This document shows, one piece after another, positions 44,484 through 53,847 of a stretch of 64,000 nucleotides of DNA. How positions within the stretch are numbered: position 1 is the first letter of the stretch; every line of letters starts with the position of its first letter. The DNA comes from an uncultured cyanobacterium (GTDB taxonomy: Bacteria > Cyanobacteriota > Cyanobacteriia > PCC-6307 > Cyanobiaceae). The stretch spans positions 1 through 64,000 of the forward strand of contig CAIQIA010000016.1 in NCBI GenBank assembly GCA_903871775.1, given 5' to 3'. Below the pieces are notes generated by a model. That model was not told where the DNA came from. It ran no database searches and saw only the letters and a list, made by a program, of their open reading frames with translations. Made by a program: the position numbers and the translations under genes.

Positions 44484-45178
44484 TTGAACTAAGTAGAGTA
44501 ACAAAGTCGTATGTCCATAAAGGACAACGCAGTTACATCTTCAAAGACCTCTCTCTCAGGTTACCGAAAGGCCAGTCTGTTGCGCTACTCGGTCGCAATG
44601 GCGCTGGAAAGTCAACCCTCATCAACCTGATTGGAGGTATTGACGAACCAGATAGGGGGGTAATTGAAAGACATTGCTCTGTCAGTTGGCCTGTTGGGCT
44701 TGTCGGTGGATTTCAAGGCAGTCTTTCCGCCAGAGAGAACGTCAGATTTGTAGCCATGATTTATTGCTCAGACGAAGATGAGATCCAGGATAAGATTCAG
44801 TTCGTGGAAGAGTTTGCCGAAATTGGTGTTTATTTTGATCGTCCCTTCAAGTCCTACTCCAGTGGCATGAAAGCCAGGGTCACCTTTGGCCTGTCCATGG
44901 CCTTTGATTTTGATGTCTACCTCATTGACGAGATTACGTCGGTCGGTGACGAGGCCTTTCGAGTCAAATGCCGCGAACATTTGATGCGTAAGCGTAAGGC
45001 CTCTGATTTCATCATGGTGGATCACAACTTATTGGGATTGGAGGCTGACTGTGATTATGCTCTTGTGCTCGTCGATGGGCAGTTTTACCGGTATGATGAC
45101 GTCTTGGAGGGAGTCGAAATCCACAAACGTATTTTAGTCGAGCCTGGTTTCAAAGAACTTTTTCTGGCACAACAATGA
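44480..45178 (+). CDS. kpsT: Capsule ABC exporter ATPase KpsT
   Basis: The 232-residue ATPase has Walker A GRNGAGKST, the signature YSSGMKAR and Walker B VYLIDEI, with a short length typical of KpsT/Wzt-type subunits without a C-terminal sugar-binding domain. The ATG at 44480 overlaps the kpsM stop by 4 nt; reading from 44438 would put extra residues inside kpsM. It energises export of the capsule polymer through KpsM. The next gene start (45175) overlaps its stop. Confidence 0.93.
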   Translation: MIELSRVTKSYVHKGQRSYIFKDLSLRLPKGQSVALLGRNGAGKSTLINLIGGIDEPDRGVIERHCSVSWPVGLVGGFQGSLSARENVRFVAMIYCSDEDEIQDKIQFVEEFAEIGVYFDRPFKSYSSGMKARVTFGLSMAFDFDVYLIDEITSVGDEAFRVKCREHLMRKRKASDFIMVDHNLLGLEADCDYALVLVDGQFYRYDDVLEGVEIHKRILVEPGFKELFLAQQ

Positions 45179-46401
45179 GCATTTACGACGATTTTCTTGG
45201 GGTTGATCATGCCCTTGAGTCACTGCTGGCTCGAAAGTCCAAAGACGATGATGTCCGTCCCGAATCAGCTGCAGATCCCAATTCCCCTGAGCAGCTGCGG
45301 TTGCTTCGACAGCGACGCAGACCAAAAATTCGATGGGGCCTCGTGGCCTTGGTATCTGTCGCTGTTCCAGCTGGGATTTTCTTCCTGGGCTTGGCTGCCC
45401 CACGGTACGAAACACGCTCAAAGTTTTTGATTAAATCTGCTGATAGCACCGACAATGCTGCTGCAGGGTTTGCCGCAATGTTTACCAAGAACTATGCTTC
45501 GTCTCAACAGGATGCAAAGTATCTCAAATTATACTTGCGCTCGCCTGGCGTCATCAAACAGCTCGACAAGGATCTTGATTTGATCGCTAGATTTAGCGCA
45601 GCAACAGTTGACCCTATATCTCGTTTCAATGGGAAACCAACACGTGAAGCCTTGGCAGAATACTTGGCTCCAAAGATCCGTGTTGAGACAGATGACACCA
45701 GTGGCTCTATTGAACTTTCAACCATAGCCTTTGATCCTCAGCTAAGCCTATCCATCAACAAGAAACTGCTGGAGTATTCGAACAGATTTATTGACAAGTT
45801 CAATGAACGGATTTTGGTTCAAGAGCTTGCCAGCAGCAAAAAACAGATGGATACAGCGGAGCGTGATGTTGATGAGGCATCAAAGACAGTGCAGGCATTC
45901 CGCGTCAAGACGAGGACGGTTGACTCTGACTCTGAGCGCAAACTCAACACTGCTTATCTGAAAGAACTGAAGAGTGAATATTCAAAAGCTGCTATCGAGT
46001 ATGCTGTTTCACTCTCCAAGTATTCCGATCGGAACGATCCTGATCTGATCGCACTCCGCGATCGGATGGCATCACTGCAAGGCTTGATCAAGACTGAACA
46101 ATCCAATCAATTGGATGCTCGCGGAGGCGACTCTGCTCGCCGTCCTGTCGTTGAGTCTCAATTGGCTTCTAAGCTGCAGCTTGCTGTTGACATCTACAAA
46201 GCTTCGGTCGCCAGCTATCAGAAAGCCCGTGTTGATGTTAGTAAACGTCAGAAGTTCTTGCTTTATATTGACCAGCCCATTATGCCCGAGCGGCAACTGA
46301 AGTATTGGCGCTGGAAAGCCTACGGAACTGTTCTTCTCATTGCGGTTGGCCTATACAGCTTTTACGTGATGCTCTTGACGATAACCAAAGATCGCAGCTA
46401 G
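45175..46401 (+). CDS. kpsE: Capsule export inner-membrane protein KpsE
   Basis: The 408-residue protein has the KpsE/CtrB/BexC pattern: a cytoplasmic N-terminus, a first membrane segment (about 53-75), a long periplasmic coiled coil and a C-terminal membrane segment near 380-402. Motifs include APRYETRSKFLIKS after the first segment. It is a polysaccharide co-polymerase-type adaptor between the KpsM-KpsT exporter and the outer-membrane Wza/KpsD channel. A Wza-type partner lies at 30.2-31.3 kb. kpsM, kpsT and kpsE form a coupled operon. Confidence 0.92.
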   Translation: MSIYDDFLGVDHALESLLARKSKDDDVRPESAADPNSPEQLRLLRQRRRPKIRWGLVALVSVAVPAGIFFLGLAAPRYETRSKFLIKSADSTDNAAAGFAAMFTKNYASSQQDAKYLKLYLRSPGVIKQLDKDLDLIARFSAATVDPISRFNGKPTREALAEYLAPKIRVETDDTSGSIELSTIAFDPQLSLSINKKLLEYSNRFIDKFNERILVQELASSKKQMDTAERDVDEASKTVQAFRVKTRTVDSDSERKLNTAYLKELKSEYSKAAIEYAVSLSKYSDRNDPDLIALRDRMASLQGLIKTEQSNQLDARGGDSARRPVVESQLASKLQLAVDIYKASVASYQKARVDVSKRQKFLLYIDQPIMPERQLKYWRWKAYGTVLLIAVGLYSFYVMLLTITKDRS

Positions 46402-46403
46402 GC

Positions 46404-46441
46404 AAAGAAAAGATCCACCCATGATTTCATGGATGGATCTT
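46404..46441 (-). terminator. Intrinsic terminator of the methyltransferase-like gene
   Basis: A 15-bp stem with one mismatch (46410-46424 with 46427-46441) is followed on the minus strand by a T-rich tract TTCTTT. It sits 32 nt after the minus-strand stop. On the plus strand there is no T-tract, so it is unlikely to be the main terminator for kpsE, though the hairpin could have some effect in both directions. Confidence 0.75.
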
Positions 46442-46473
46442 GAGATTGCGATTAGAAATACGATGCTTGTGGA

Positions 46474-47568
46474 TCAGTAGTCGCAGTGATTAAAGCCAAT
46501 CAGAGCAGAGGGACGCCGTCCCTGGCGAACGGGATGATCAAAAATGTGCGCAAATGCAAAGCAATAGTGCCAAAGCATTGAAGCGTGGTTGGGACGGACT
46601 TTTTTCATGTCTATCTTACGAAGATGATTTCGATGATTGTATTCGGCGATAGCAAGTGCCTCACCGCAGAAGCTATTTTGCATAACATTGACATATGAGT
46701 CGTCAACCCACACGCCGACAGCTGGCAACAATGTCTCCGGATGACCCTCGAGCAGCTTAAGTGCATCAACACTCGATGTATAGAGATCAACATCCAGGGC
46801 AAAAAAGCCAATTGGTTGCGAACTCAGGTTCGGCTTCTGAAGATAGCGAGGAGCTGTCTCAGCCACATCGCCAATTTCAAGAGTACAGAAGGGAGGAAGT
46901 TGGCTGCGAAGCAGATTGAGATCAGGCATGACCATCTCACCCTCCTGCCAAAGCTCAGGATGGTCTCTCCAGTCTGTACATTTTGGCAATCCTTTACCGG
47001 TATCAAAGCCGGCCACATTGACTTCCAGGTCAAAAGTGTAGCGCAATGCACTAGCCCAATAGCAGAGATTGCGAAGACCACGGCCGGTCCACACCCCTGT
47101 CTCAACCAGCGTTACGCCAGGAAGACTGAGCCGACGTGCTTGCTCGACAGCAAGAATGGCGCCGTAGGCGTAGTTCAGACGCTCAAAGCAATCGTTAAAA
47201 ATAATGGCTTGCAGGAGCCCCGGATTGAGTCGATAAGGGACAGAAAAAAGACGTTCAAAGACAAGGAGCGTATCGTGGGGCTGAAAGATCGATGTAACTT
47301 TCTCTCTAGAGAATTGGAGCTCAGACAACTGCCGGAAGATATCCGTGTATTCCTGAAAGACATCAAAGGACGCAATCAGTACATGATCAACAGCAGCGAA
47401 GTCAATGGACTCGGGGGAGAGAATTGACCGCCGGCCGAGCGCTCGGCCAACAGTGACAGGGTCAAACGAGGTGTAAACAATTCTGTCGTCTTCATACAAC
47501 CCCAACAAACCCAGAAGCTTTTCGATCCGCTCTTCAGGAGCGACGACTACCACGGTCGGACTGGCCAC
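46474..47568 (-). CDS. TylF-like class I methyltransferase, probably sugar-modifying
   Basis: The 364-residue protein has an SAM-type motif in LPGVTLVETGVWTGRGLRN (about 148-166), AGFDTGKGLP and ALDVDLYTSSVDAL, the last resembling the acidic loop of TylF/MycF O-methyltransferases. Those methylate hydroxyls of sugars. The N-terminal 145 residues are not recognised and may be a separate domain. Its codon use is A/T-rich like kpsMTE. It is convergent with kpsE. A role in modifying the capsule sugar is inferred from position. Confidence 0.6.
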   Translation of the reverse strand: MASPTVVVVAPEERIEKLLGLLGLYEDDRIVYTSFDPVTVGRALGRRSILSPESIDFAAVDHVLIASFDVFQEYTDIFRQLSELQFSREKVTSIFQPHDTLLVFERLFSVPYRLNPGLLQAIIFNDCFERLNYAYGAILAVEQARRLSLPGVTLVETGVWTGRGLRNLCYWASALRYTFDLEVNVAGFDTGKGLPKCTDWRDHPELWQEGEMVMPDLNLLRSQLPPFCTLEIGDVAETAPRYLQKPNLSSQPIGFFALDVDLYTSSVDALKLLEGHPETLLPAVGVWVDDSYVNVMQNSFCGEALAIAEYNHRNHLRKIDMKKVRPNHASMLWHYCFAFAHIFDHPVRQGRRPSALIGFNHCDY

Positions 47569-47733
47569 GCAGAGGGATGGATCAACGCCACTCTAAATTA
47601 GCACTAAACGGAATAGGGGGCTTTCTCTGATTGTGCCAGCTGATGCCCAGAAGGAACACCGTCAAGACAGCCCAAAGCCTGCCAGGTAAGCATCAGGATG
47701 ACTCATGGGTGAGTGACAAGATTACGGCGTCAT

Positions 47734-49647
47734 TCAACCAACTGGCCATCGGCGCAGAAAAGGCTGACATGGCAACAGTCTGAGGCTGTAATTTTCCTCG
47801 TTTCTTGAGAAATGGGGGTTGTACCATGGGTCCGAGCCAAGCCACGGGCCCCAGCGGGCCAACATTGTTGCCCGCTCCTGCTGCCACTGACGATAAGCCT
47901 CGCCCATCGGTGCTCCGCGGCTGCGGGATTCGTGGTGGTAGAGCCGCACATCAGAGCAACAGAGGTTGCGCCATCCACGTGTGACAAGCCGAAGGCACAG
48001 ATCGACATCGTTGTAATTCACTGCCAGATTGGATGCGTCAAAGCCGCCGACGGATTCAAACTTTTCACGAGTCACGGCCATGGCGGCGGCTGTCACGGCG
48101 GCAAACTCTCGTCGCAACCGCAGAGTTTGCAGGTCTCCTTCATCAGAACCATACAGATACTTATGGGCATGGCCTGCCACTCCGCCAATGCCCAACAGCA
48201 CGCCCCCATGCTGGACACTGCCATCGGCAAACAACAGGCAGGCACCCACGGCGCCCACATCAGGTCTCTCAGCCTGGGCCACCAGCCGCTGCAGCCAGTG
48301 GCTGGAGATCACCTCGGTGTCATTGTTGAGAAACACCAGAACTTTGCCACGGCAGAGAGCAACAGCACGATTGTTCAAGCGTGAATAATTGAAAGGGGCG
48401 TCATCACGGATGCAAAAGATCTGCCCCTGATCCTGCAAATGCTGCAAATACTCAAGGGTGGCGACATCCGTGGATCCATTGTCGACCACCACAACTTCCC
48501 AGGTCCCTGTGTCGAGAGGTTGCGTCAGGTTCTGAATCGACTCCAGGCAGCGTCTTAGAAGGTCAACCCGATCCCGCGTCGGAATGATGATCGAGACTCT
48601 GATCCTCTCAGGCCCCCCATCGGCTGCGATCGACACAGGCGGATCCAGCCGCAAACCAAGGTGACCCTCCCGGGACACCTGCCAACCCGGGCAGCGCGTC
48701 CGATACCACCTGCGGACAGCGGTCTCCCAGCAATCAAGCTCCGCTACCCCCAGAGGCTGAAGCCGCCGCGCCAGGGGCTGGGGCAAGTGACCGATCCGGT
48801 CGTGCGACAGCTGCTGCAGCAGTTCAAGGCGAAGCATCGGCCCATCCGTTGGCAGATTGGCGTCAACCAGAGCCTGCCGACAGCGGTCGAAAACCTCCCG
48901 GCGCACCCACCAGGGACCATGGCAGCGGGGATTGGCGCGAAACAACTCCCGATCCCAGATCGGCAGCAGCAAGGCACGGGAGGGCCGTCCATGCCCATCC
49001 AGATCCAGCAGATCGGCATGCACGAGATCGAGCCCCGGATGCTCGTCGCCGGCGGCGACCATGGTGGCCGCCGCACCGGGAACAAGCTCAACCCCGGGAT
49101 CGCTCAACAACAGCCATTCCGCCTCCGCTGCCGGTCGCACGGCAGGGGAATGGACCTGTGGCCTGATCCGTTGCTGGTGCCGTAGCCACTGGTCCACGCG
49201 GATGCATCCAGCCCCGGACCGCGCCAGCAGGCGGTTGTACAGCAACCAACGTCGGCGGCGCAGGCCGCGACCGCGCTCCAACAACTGGAAACGGCGCAGC
49301 TTGCGATGGATGAGCGCCCAGGCCCGCTGGGCCGGGACACGGCGAAGGTCGAGACGGTCGACGTCGTCGCACTGCAGGGGCGCCACCAGGGACAGGCTCA
49401 GCACGCGCCGCTGTCGCAGCCGCAGCACACGCCGTCGCAGCTGCCCGCGCCCCAGGGCACAGGCCTGGCCAGGCAGCAGGGACTGGACGGCATTCTCGGC
49501 CTGACAACAACGGATGCTGAGCACGTACCAGCCCGCCGGCAGGGCCGTCGGGGTCTGGAGCTGATGACCTTCGCAGAGCCAGTCGGAACGGCGCAGCCGC
49601 AGCACAAGCGGCCATTCCCGCCAACGGACCAGCCCAGGCAGGCCCAT
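47734..49647 (-). CDS. GT2-family glycosyltransferase with N-terminal extension
   Basis: The 637-residue protein has a GT-A (GT2) domain from about residue 335, with IRVSIIIPTRDRVDLLRRCL, VVVDNGSTDVATL and the metal-site FLNNDTEVI, then NYNDVDLCLRL. The first 330 residues form a separate, poorly recognised domain that may include a second glycosyltransferase-like part. It probably adds a sugar to the cell-surface polymer. ATG 49647 overlaps the glf stop, so it is translated from the glf transcript. Its codon use is partly GC-rich at the N-terminal side and less so near the 3' end. Confidence 0.75.
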   Translation of the reverse strand: MGLPGLVRWREWPLVLRLRRSDWLCEGHQLQTPTALPAGWYVLSIRCCQAENAVQSLLPGQACALGRGQLRRRVLRLRQRRVLSLSLVAPLQCDDVDRLDLRRVPAQRAWALIHRKLRRFQLLERGRGLRRRRWLLYNRLLARSGAGCIRVDQWLRHQQRIRPQVHSPAVRPAAEAEWLLLSDPGVELVPGAAATMVAAGDEHPGLDLVHADLLDLDGHGRPSRALLLPIWDRELFRANPRCHGPWWVRREVFDRCRQALVDANLPTDGPMLRLELLQQLSHDRIGHLPQPLARRLQPLGVAELDCWETAVRRWYRTRCPGWQVSREGHLGLRLDPPVSIAADGGPERIRVSIIIPTRDRVDLLRRCLESIQNLTQPLDTGTWEVVVVDNGSTDVATLEYLQHLQDQGQIFCIRDDAPFNYSRLNNRAVALCRGKVLVFLNNDTEVISSHWLQRLVAQAERPDVGAVGACLLFADGSVQHGGVLLGIGGVAGHAHKYLYGSDEGDLQTLRLRREFAAVTAAAMAVTREKFESVGGFDASNLAVNYNDVDLCLRLVTRGWRNLCCSDVRLYHHESRSRGAPMGEAYRQWQQERATMLARWGPWLGSDPWYNPHFSRNEENYSLRLLPCQPFLRRWPVG

Positions 49648-50786
49648 CAACGGCGATCGTCTACCGCCAGCCCCATCGACTGGCAGCGCAACAGGGCCGA
49701 GCCGATCACGGCATGCATGTCGTAGTACTTGTACTCGGCCAGGCGTCCTCCGAGGATGTAGCGATCAAGCCTGCCGGCCTGTTCGGCATAGGCCTTGTAG
49801 ATGGCCATGTTGGCATCGTTGTTGACCGGGTAGTAGGGCGTCTCCGTCCGAGACCAGGCCATCGGCGTCTCCTTCGTCAGCACCGAGCAGTCGGGATCGT
49901 CGGCCTGGGGGCTGAAATGTTTGTGCTCGATCATCCGGGTCCAGGGCACATCGGCATCGCAGTAATTAATCACGGCATTGCCCTGAACATTTCGCTGCTG
50001 GTGCCAGGTGTCCTCAAACTTCAAAGCCCGATATTCGAGTTCTCCTTGGCTATAGCCGAACAGTTCATCAATCTTGCCCGTGTAAACGATCTGCGCTCCC
50101 TGGGACTCCCAGTATTCTCGGGATTCGTGGTAATCAACACCAACCTGCACATCAATACCCTCCAGGAGTCGATTGAAAACCTGGGTGTATCCATCAACAG
50201 GTATACCCTGATAGCGATCGTTGAAGTAATTGTTATCGTAGGTGAATCGCACCGGCAGGCGACGAATGATTTCGGCAGGCAAATCACGGGGATGCTTCTG
50301 CCATTGCTTCTGGGTGTACCCAAGAATCAGCCGCTCATAGATGTCGTGGCCCACCAGCGACAGCGCCTGCTCCTCAAGGTTGGCGGCTGGGCGATCGAGT
50401 TGCAGCCGCTGCTCTTCGATGCGAGCCCGCGCCTCGTCAGGGGTCCGGGTCTGCCAAAGCTGATAGAACGTATTCATGTTAAAAGGCAGACTCAGCAGCT
50501 GCCCCCTGGACAATGCCAATGGTGAATTGACGAAATTATTGAATGTGGCAAAGCGATTGATAAAAGCCCAGACAGCCTCGTTGGACGTGTGAAAGATGTG
50601 AGGACCGTAGCGGTGAATATGGATGCGCTCCTTTTCTTCTGTATAGCAGTTTCCAGCGATGTGGGGCCGTCGGTCAATGACCTTGACCCGATGGCCATTG
50701 TCCGTGGCAATGCGGGCGAAGCAGCTTCCGAACAGGCCTGCGCCAACGATCAGGAAATCGTAGGGATACGAGGCAGCCGCAGTCAT
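49647..50786 (-). CDS. glf: UDP-galactopyranose mutase
   Basis: The 379-residue flavoprotein has the FAD motif VGAGLFGSCFARI, RRPHIAGNCY, RYGPHIFHTS and a conserved tail with GGRLAEYKYYDMHAVI, all typical of Glf. It converts UDP-galactopyranose to UDP-galactofuranose, the donor for GlfT2-like enzymes such as the one at 41.3-43.7 kb. The start ATG 50786 overlaps the upstream gene stop by 4 nt. It is part of the same minus-strand chain as the GT2 gene. The presence of both genes indicates a galactofuranose-containing surface glycan. Confidence 0.95.
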   Translation of the reverse strand: MTAAASYPYDFLIVGAGLFGSCFARIATDNGHRVKVIDRRPHIAGNCYTEEKERIHIHRYGPHIFHTSNEAVWAFINRFATFNNFVNSPLALSRGQLLSLPFNMNTFYQLWQTRTPDEARARIEEQRLQLDRPAANLEEQALSLVGHDIYERLILGYTQKQWQKHPRDLPAEIIRRLPVRFTYDNNYFNDRYQGIPVDGYTQVFNRLLEGIDVQVGVDYHESREYWESQGAQIVYTGKIDELFGYSQGELEYRALKFEDTWHQQRNVQGNAVINYCDADVPWTRMIEHKHFSPQADDPDCSVLTKETPMAWSRTETPYYPVNNDANMAIYKAYAEQAGRLDRYILGGRLAEYKYYDMHAVIGSALLRCQSMGLAVDDRR

Positions 50787-51259
50787 GCGAAAGGTGCGAT
50801 CGCGACCTGTTCTACAACAGCGCCCATGGGTCGCAGGACACCTGTCCGCACCAGTGGCAGGGGCTGGGGGGCAGCGGTGCCCAGACAGCGCTGCAGCGCG
50901 CCGTCGAAGGCCGCCTGGGTCGTCTCGATGCTGGCGGCGGGGATGGCGTCCCATGCCGCCTGCGTCTCCCAGCCCACCAGCACCACCGCCTGTTCCCGCC
51001 GGGAATCCCAGAGCAGATCACGGCCTCGGTAGCCGGCCTGCCGTTCGAGCCAGGGTTCCCACACCGCCTGTTCCGCCCGCTGCCAGCAGGCCCACTGGGC
51101 CTCGGCCACGGTCAGCTGCAACACCTCCACGACAGCGGCCGCCGGGTCCAGGGGCCGCAGGGCCCAGGCCGGAGGCACCGGCAGCAGGCCCACCGACACC
51201 AACGCGGCAGGAATCAACCAGGCCAGCAACAGGGCAGCCCGCAGCAGCCGTCGTCTCAT
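50783..51259 (-). CDS. TIGR03792-like cyanobacterial protein, probably membrane-anchored
   Basis: The 158-residue product has one N-terminal hydrophobic segment (about 8-30), then a domain with the [20 protein letters not shown] and [16 protein letters not shown] segments. These resemble the cyanobacterial TIGR03792 group, related to dimeric alpha-beta barrel (monooxygenase-like) domains. Function is unknown. Stop and start overlaps with glf and ispF (4 nt each) place it within one operon of seemingly unrelated genes. Confidence 0.6.
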   Translation of the reverse strand: MRRRLLRAALLLAWLIPAALVSVGLLPVPPAWALRPLDPAAAVVEVLQLTVAEAQWACWQRAEQAVWEPWLERQAGYRGRDLLWDSRREQAVVLVGWETQAAWDAIPAASIETTQAAFDGALQRCLGTAAPQPLPLVRTGVLRPMGAVVEQVAIAPFA

Positions 51260-51741
51260 GGCTGCTGCAGCAACGCCACGGCATGGCAGGCGATGCCCTC
51301 TTCCCGGCCACAGGGGCCCAGTCGTTCGTTGGTGGTGGCCTTGACCCCCACCCGCTCGGGCTCGACGCCGAGACGACCCGCAATCAATGCGCGCATCGCC
51401 TCGATGTGGGGCCGCAGCCGGGGCCGCTCGGCGATCACCACCGCATCGACATTGACCACCTGCCAGCCCCGCTCCCGCACCAGGCCCACCACCTGCTCGA
51501 GCAGCACCAGGCTGTCGGCTCCGCGCCAGCGCTCGTCATCGGGCGGGAACCAGCGGCCGATGTCCCCCAGGGACAGGGCCCCGAGCAGGGCATCCATCAG
51601 GGCATGCACCAGCACATCGGCATCGCTGTGGCCATCGAGGCCCAGCCCCTCCGGGTGGGTCAGCCGCTGCCCCCCCAGGATCAGCGGTCGCCCAGGCACC
51701 AGCCGGTGAATGTCGTAGCCGTTGCCGATGCGCAGGTTCAT
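51256..51741 (-). CDS. ispF: 2-C-methyl-D-erythritol 2,4-cyclodiphosphate synthase
   Basis: The 161-residue enzyme matches IspF in length and motifs: [20 protein letters not shown] with the zinc-binding Asp and His, [19 protein letters not shown] and the C-terminal [19 protein letters not shown]. It makes methylerythritol cyclodiphosphate in the MEP isoprenoid pathway, which feeds carotenoid, phytol and quinone synthesis. It is coupled to trmD upstream by a 4-nt overlap. Confidence 0.97.
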   Translation of the reverse strand: MNLRIGNGYDIHRLVPGRPLILGGQRLTHPEGLGLDGHSDADVLVHALMDALLGALSLGDIGRWFPPDDERWRGADSLVLLEQVVGLVRERGWQVVNVDAVVIAERPRLRPHIEAMRALIAGRLGVEPERVGVKATTNERLGPCGREEGIACHAVALLQQP

Positions 51742-52460
51742 GGGGGGGAGGCTAGGCCCCCGTCAGCCCCGGCGAGCCAGGCGGCCCAGAGGTCTGGCCG
51801 GCGCTCGCGGGTGCGCTGCTGCTGCTGCTCGGCCCGCCAGCGGGCAATGGCACCGTGGTCACCGCTGCGCAGCACCGCCGGCACCTCCATGCCGCGGAAG
51901 GCGGCCGGCCGTGTGTAGTGGGGGTGTTCCAGCAGACCGGCGCTGTGGCTCTCGTGCTCCAGCGACTCGGCGGTGCTGACCGTGCCGGGGAGCAGCCGCA
52001 CCACCCCGTTGATGATCGCCATCGCCGGCAGCTCGCCACCAGTCAGCACAAAGTCCCCCAGCGACACCTCTTCGTCGGCGAGGCTGCGGATGCGTTCGTC
52101 GAACCCCTCGTAGTGGCCGCAGAGCAGCAGCAGCTGATGGCAGGTGTCGGCCCAGCGCTGCAGATCGGCCTGCTGCAGCGGCCGGCCCTGGGGGCTCATC
52201 AGCAGCGTCCGGCAGGACGCCAGCCGTGGGATCGCCTCGACGGCGGCGAACACCGGTTCGGGCTTGAGCACCATGCCGGCACCACCGCCGTAGGGCTCGT
52301 CATCCACCTTGCGGTAGCGATCCGTGGCGAAGTCCCGCGGGTTGTGGGTGTGCAGCTCGGCGATGCCGGCGGCGAAGGCGCGGCCGATCACCCCCAGCCC
52401 CGCCAGCGGCGCAAAGGCCTCGGGCACCAGGGTCACGACATCGATGCGCAGGCCGCTCAT
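51738..52460 (-). CDS. trmD: tRNA (guanine37-N1) methyltransferase
   Basis: The 240-residue SPOUT enzyme starts with [14 protein letters not shown] and contains [26 protein letters not shown] and [11 protein letters not shown], all diagnostic of TrmD. It methylates G37 next to the anticodon and prevents frameshifting. It is the second gene of a chain that starts at the bilin lyase and goes on to ispF, with 4-nt overlaps at both ends. Confidence 0.97.
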   Translation of the reverse strand: MSGLRIDVVTLVPEAFAPLAGLGVIGRAFAAGIAELHTHNPRDFATDRYRKVDDEPYGGGAGMVLKPEPVFAAVEAIPRLASCRTLLMSPQGRPLQQADLQRWADTCHQLLLLCGHYEGFDERIRSLADEEVSLGDFVLTGGELPAMAIINGVVRLLPGTVSTAESLEHESHSAGLLEHPHYTRPAAFRGMEVPAVLRSGDHGAIARWRAEQQQQRTRERRPDLWAAWLAGADGGLASPP

Positions 52461-52957
52461 GCCGTCGCCTGCGGGCGCGTCACCCGCCGCACCTCGGAGC
52501 AGAATCCCGCCGACAGCAGCGCCTCACCCTGGCGGGCCAGCAGGCTGCGCAGGCGCAGGTTGGGCTTTGCGAACCAGATGGTCTCGAGATGGTCGATGCC
52601 GTCGGCCCCATGGCTCAGCTGCAGCCGCCCCTCCCCTTCCAGCTGCCAGTTGCCCTGGACGCCGCCGTCGGCCTGCAGCCGGCCGTCGCGCTGAAACGTC
52701 AGCCGTTGCACCCGGCCGTCCGGGGCCCGGCTTTCGAGCACCCCCAGCAGCTCCCCCTCGGCGGGGGCCGCCGTCCAGGTCTGCCGCAGCTCCCCCCGTT
52801 CGCTGGCATGCCACGCGCCGTCGTCATCCCCCTGGGCCTGGCACAGATCGAAGCGCGAGCGCAAGCTCAGCCATTCTCCGGCGCAGAGGGCCAGCAGGGC
52901 GGCGGCATCGTGGGGGGGAAAGGTCTCCGTCACGTGGATCCGGGCTCGGCCCCCCAT
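52457..52957 (-). CDS. CpcS/CpeS-family phycobiliprotein lyase
   Basis: The 166-residue product fits the CpcS/CpeS lipocalin-like lyases: GEWLSLRSRF near 28-37 and the C-terminal ETIWFAKPNLRLRS with FCSEVRR. These enzymes attach a bilin to a cysteine of phycobiliproteins (usually the beta-82-type site). Whether the substrate is phycocyanin or allophycocyanin cannot be determined from this gene alone. It overlaps trmD by 4 nt. Confidence 0.85.
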   Translation of the reverse strand: MGGRARIHVTETFPPHDAAALLALCAGEWLSLRSRFDLCQAQGDDDGAWHASERGELRQTWTAAPAEGELLGVLESRAPDGRVQRLTFQRDGRLQADGGVQGNWQLEGEGRLQLSHGADGIDHLETIWFAKPNLRLRSLLARQGEALLSAGFCSEVRRVTRPQATA

Positions 52958-52981
52958 GCTCCTATGCGGCCCCCCTTGGAC

Positions 52982-53845
52982 CTAGGCCGAGCCCCGGCCG
53001 AAGGTGTCGCACTGGCGCAGGTCACCGCTGCGCAGGCCACGGGCGAACCACTCCTGGCGCTGGGCCGAACTGCCGTGGGTGAAGCTGTCGGGGCGCACCC
53101 GACCGCTGCTGCGCTGCTGCAGCGCATCGTCACCGATGCGCGAGGCGGCATTCATGGCCTCCTCCACATCCCCCTCCTCGAGGGTGCGCCGCTGGCGGTG
53201 GGTCTGGTGGGCCCAGACGCCGGCCAGACAGTCGGCCTGCAGCTCGAGCCGCACCGACAGCTGGTTGGCCTGCCGCTGGGACGACCGCTGCATCGCCTGC
53301 CGCACCTGGCCCTCGATGCCGAGCACGTTCTGCACGTGGTGGCCCACCTCGTGGGCGATCACGTAGGCCTGGGCGAAATCCCCCGGGGCGCCGAGCTGCT
53401 CCCGCAGCTGGCGATAGAAGGCCAGGTCGATGTACACCTTGCGGTCGGCCGGGCAGTAAAAGGGCCCCATGGAGGCCTGGGCGCGGCCACAGGCCGAGGC
53501 GACCACGCCATCGAACAGCACCAGCCTGGGGGGCTCGTAGGTGCGACCGAGGCGACGGAACTGGTCGGTCCAGGTGTCCTCGGTGTCGGCCAGCACCACC
53601 GAGACGAAATCGGCCTGGCGATCGCCGGCCCCAGACCGGGGGGCACCCCGCGGCGGCTCGGGGGCCACACCCCCCAGACCGCCGTTGGCGGCCTGCTGCA
53701 GCACCGCCCCGGGATCCCCCCCCAGCAGCCCCACCACCGCCGCCAGCAGCAGGGTGCCGAGGCCGATGCCCCCCGCGGCGAGGGCACCGCCGCCCCCGCG
53801 GCGGTCTTCAACGTTGCTGCTGCGTCGTCCGTCGGCCCAGCGCAT
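52982..53845 (-). CDS. Neutral zinc metallopeptidase, YpfJ-like
   Basis: The 287-residue protein has a low-complexity N-terminus, a membrane segment near 20-45 and a metallopeptidase domain with VIAHEVGHHVQNVLG (HExxH) and an LELQADCLAGVWAH motif. These are the features of the bacterial YpfJ-type putative neutral zinc peptidases. The catalytic domain likely faces the periplasm. Target proteins are unknown. It lies 2 nt from the next gene on the same strand. Confidence 0.9.
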   Translation of the reverse strand: MRWADGRRSSNVEDRRGGGGALAAGGIGLGTLLLAAVVGLLGGDPGAVLQQAANGGLGGVAPEPPRGAPRSGAGDRQADFVSVVLADTEDTWTDQFRRLGRTYEPPRLVLFDGVVASACGRAQASMGPFYCPADRKVYIDLAFYRQLREQLGAPGDFAQAYVIAHEVGHHVQNVLGIEGQVRQAMQRSSQRQANQLSVRLELQADCLAGVWAHQTHRQRRTLEEGDVEEAMNAASRIGDDALQQRSSGRVRPDSFTHGSSAQRQEWFARGLRSGDLRQCDTFGRGSA

Positions 53846-53847
53846 GG

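Larger units (their letters stand above)
41900..47700. other. A/T-rich stretch, probable foreign origin
   Basis: From the second third of the GlfT2-like gene through kpsM, kpsT, kpsE and the methyltransferase-like gene, the DNA is clearly richer in A/T than either flank. Runs of T and A, TTA and ATA codons, and A/T-ending codons are common here and scarce elsewhere. There are no transposase remnants or flanking repeats that I could see. Confidence 0.6.

Noticed and set aside
47643-47781. 45-codon plus-strand frame between the methyltransferase-like and GT2 genes
   Set aside because: Overlaps the GT2 3' end, has no ribosome-binding site and no recognisable features.
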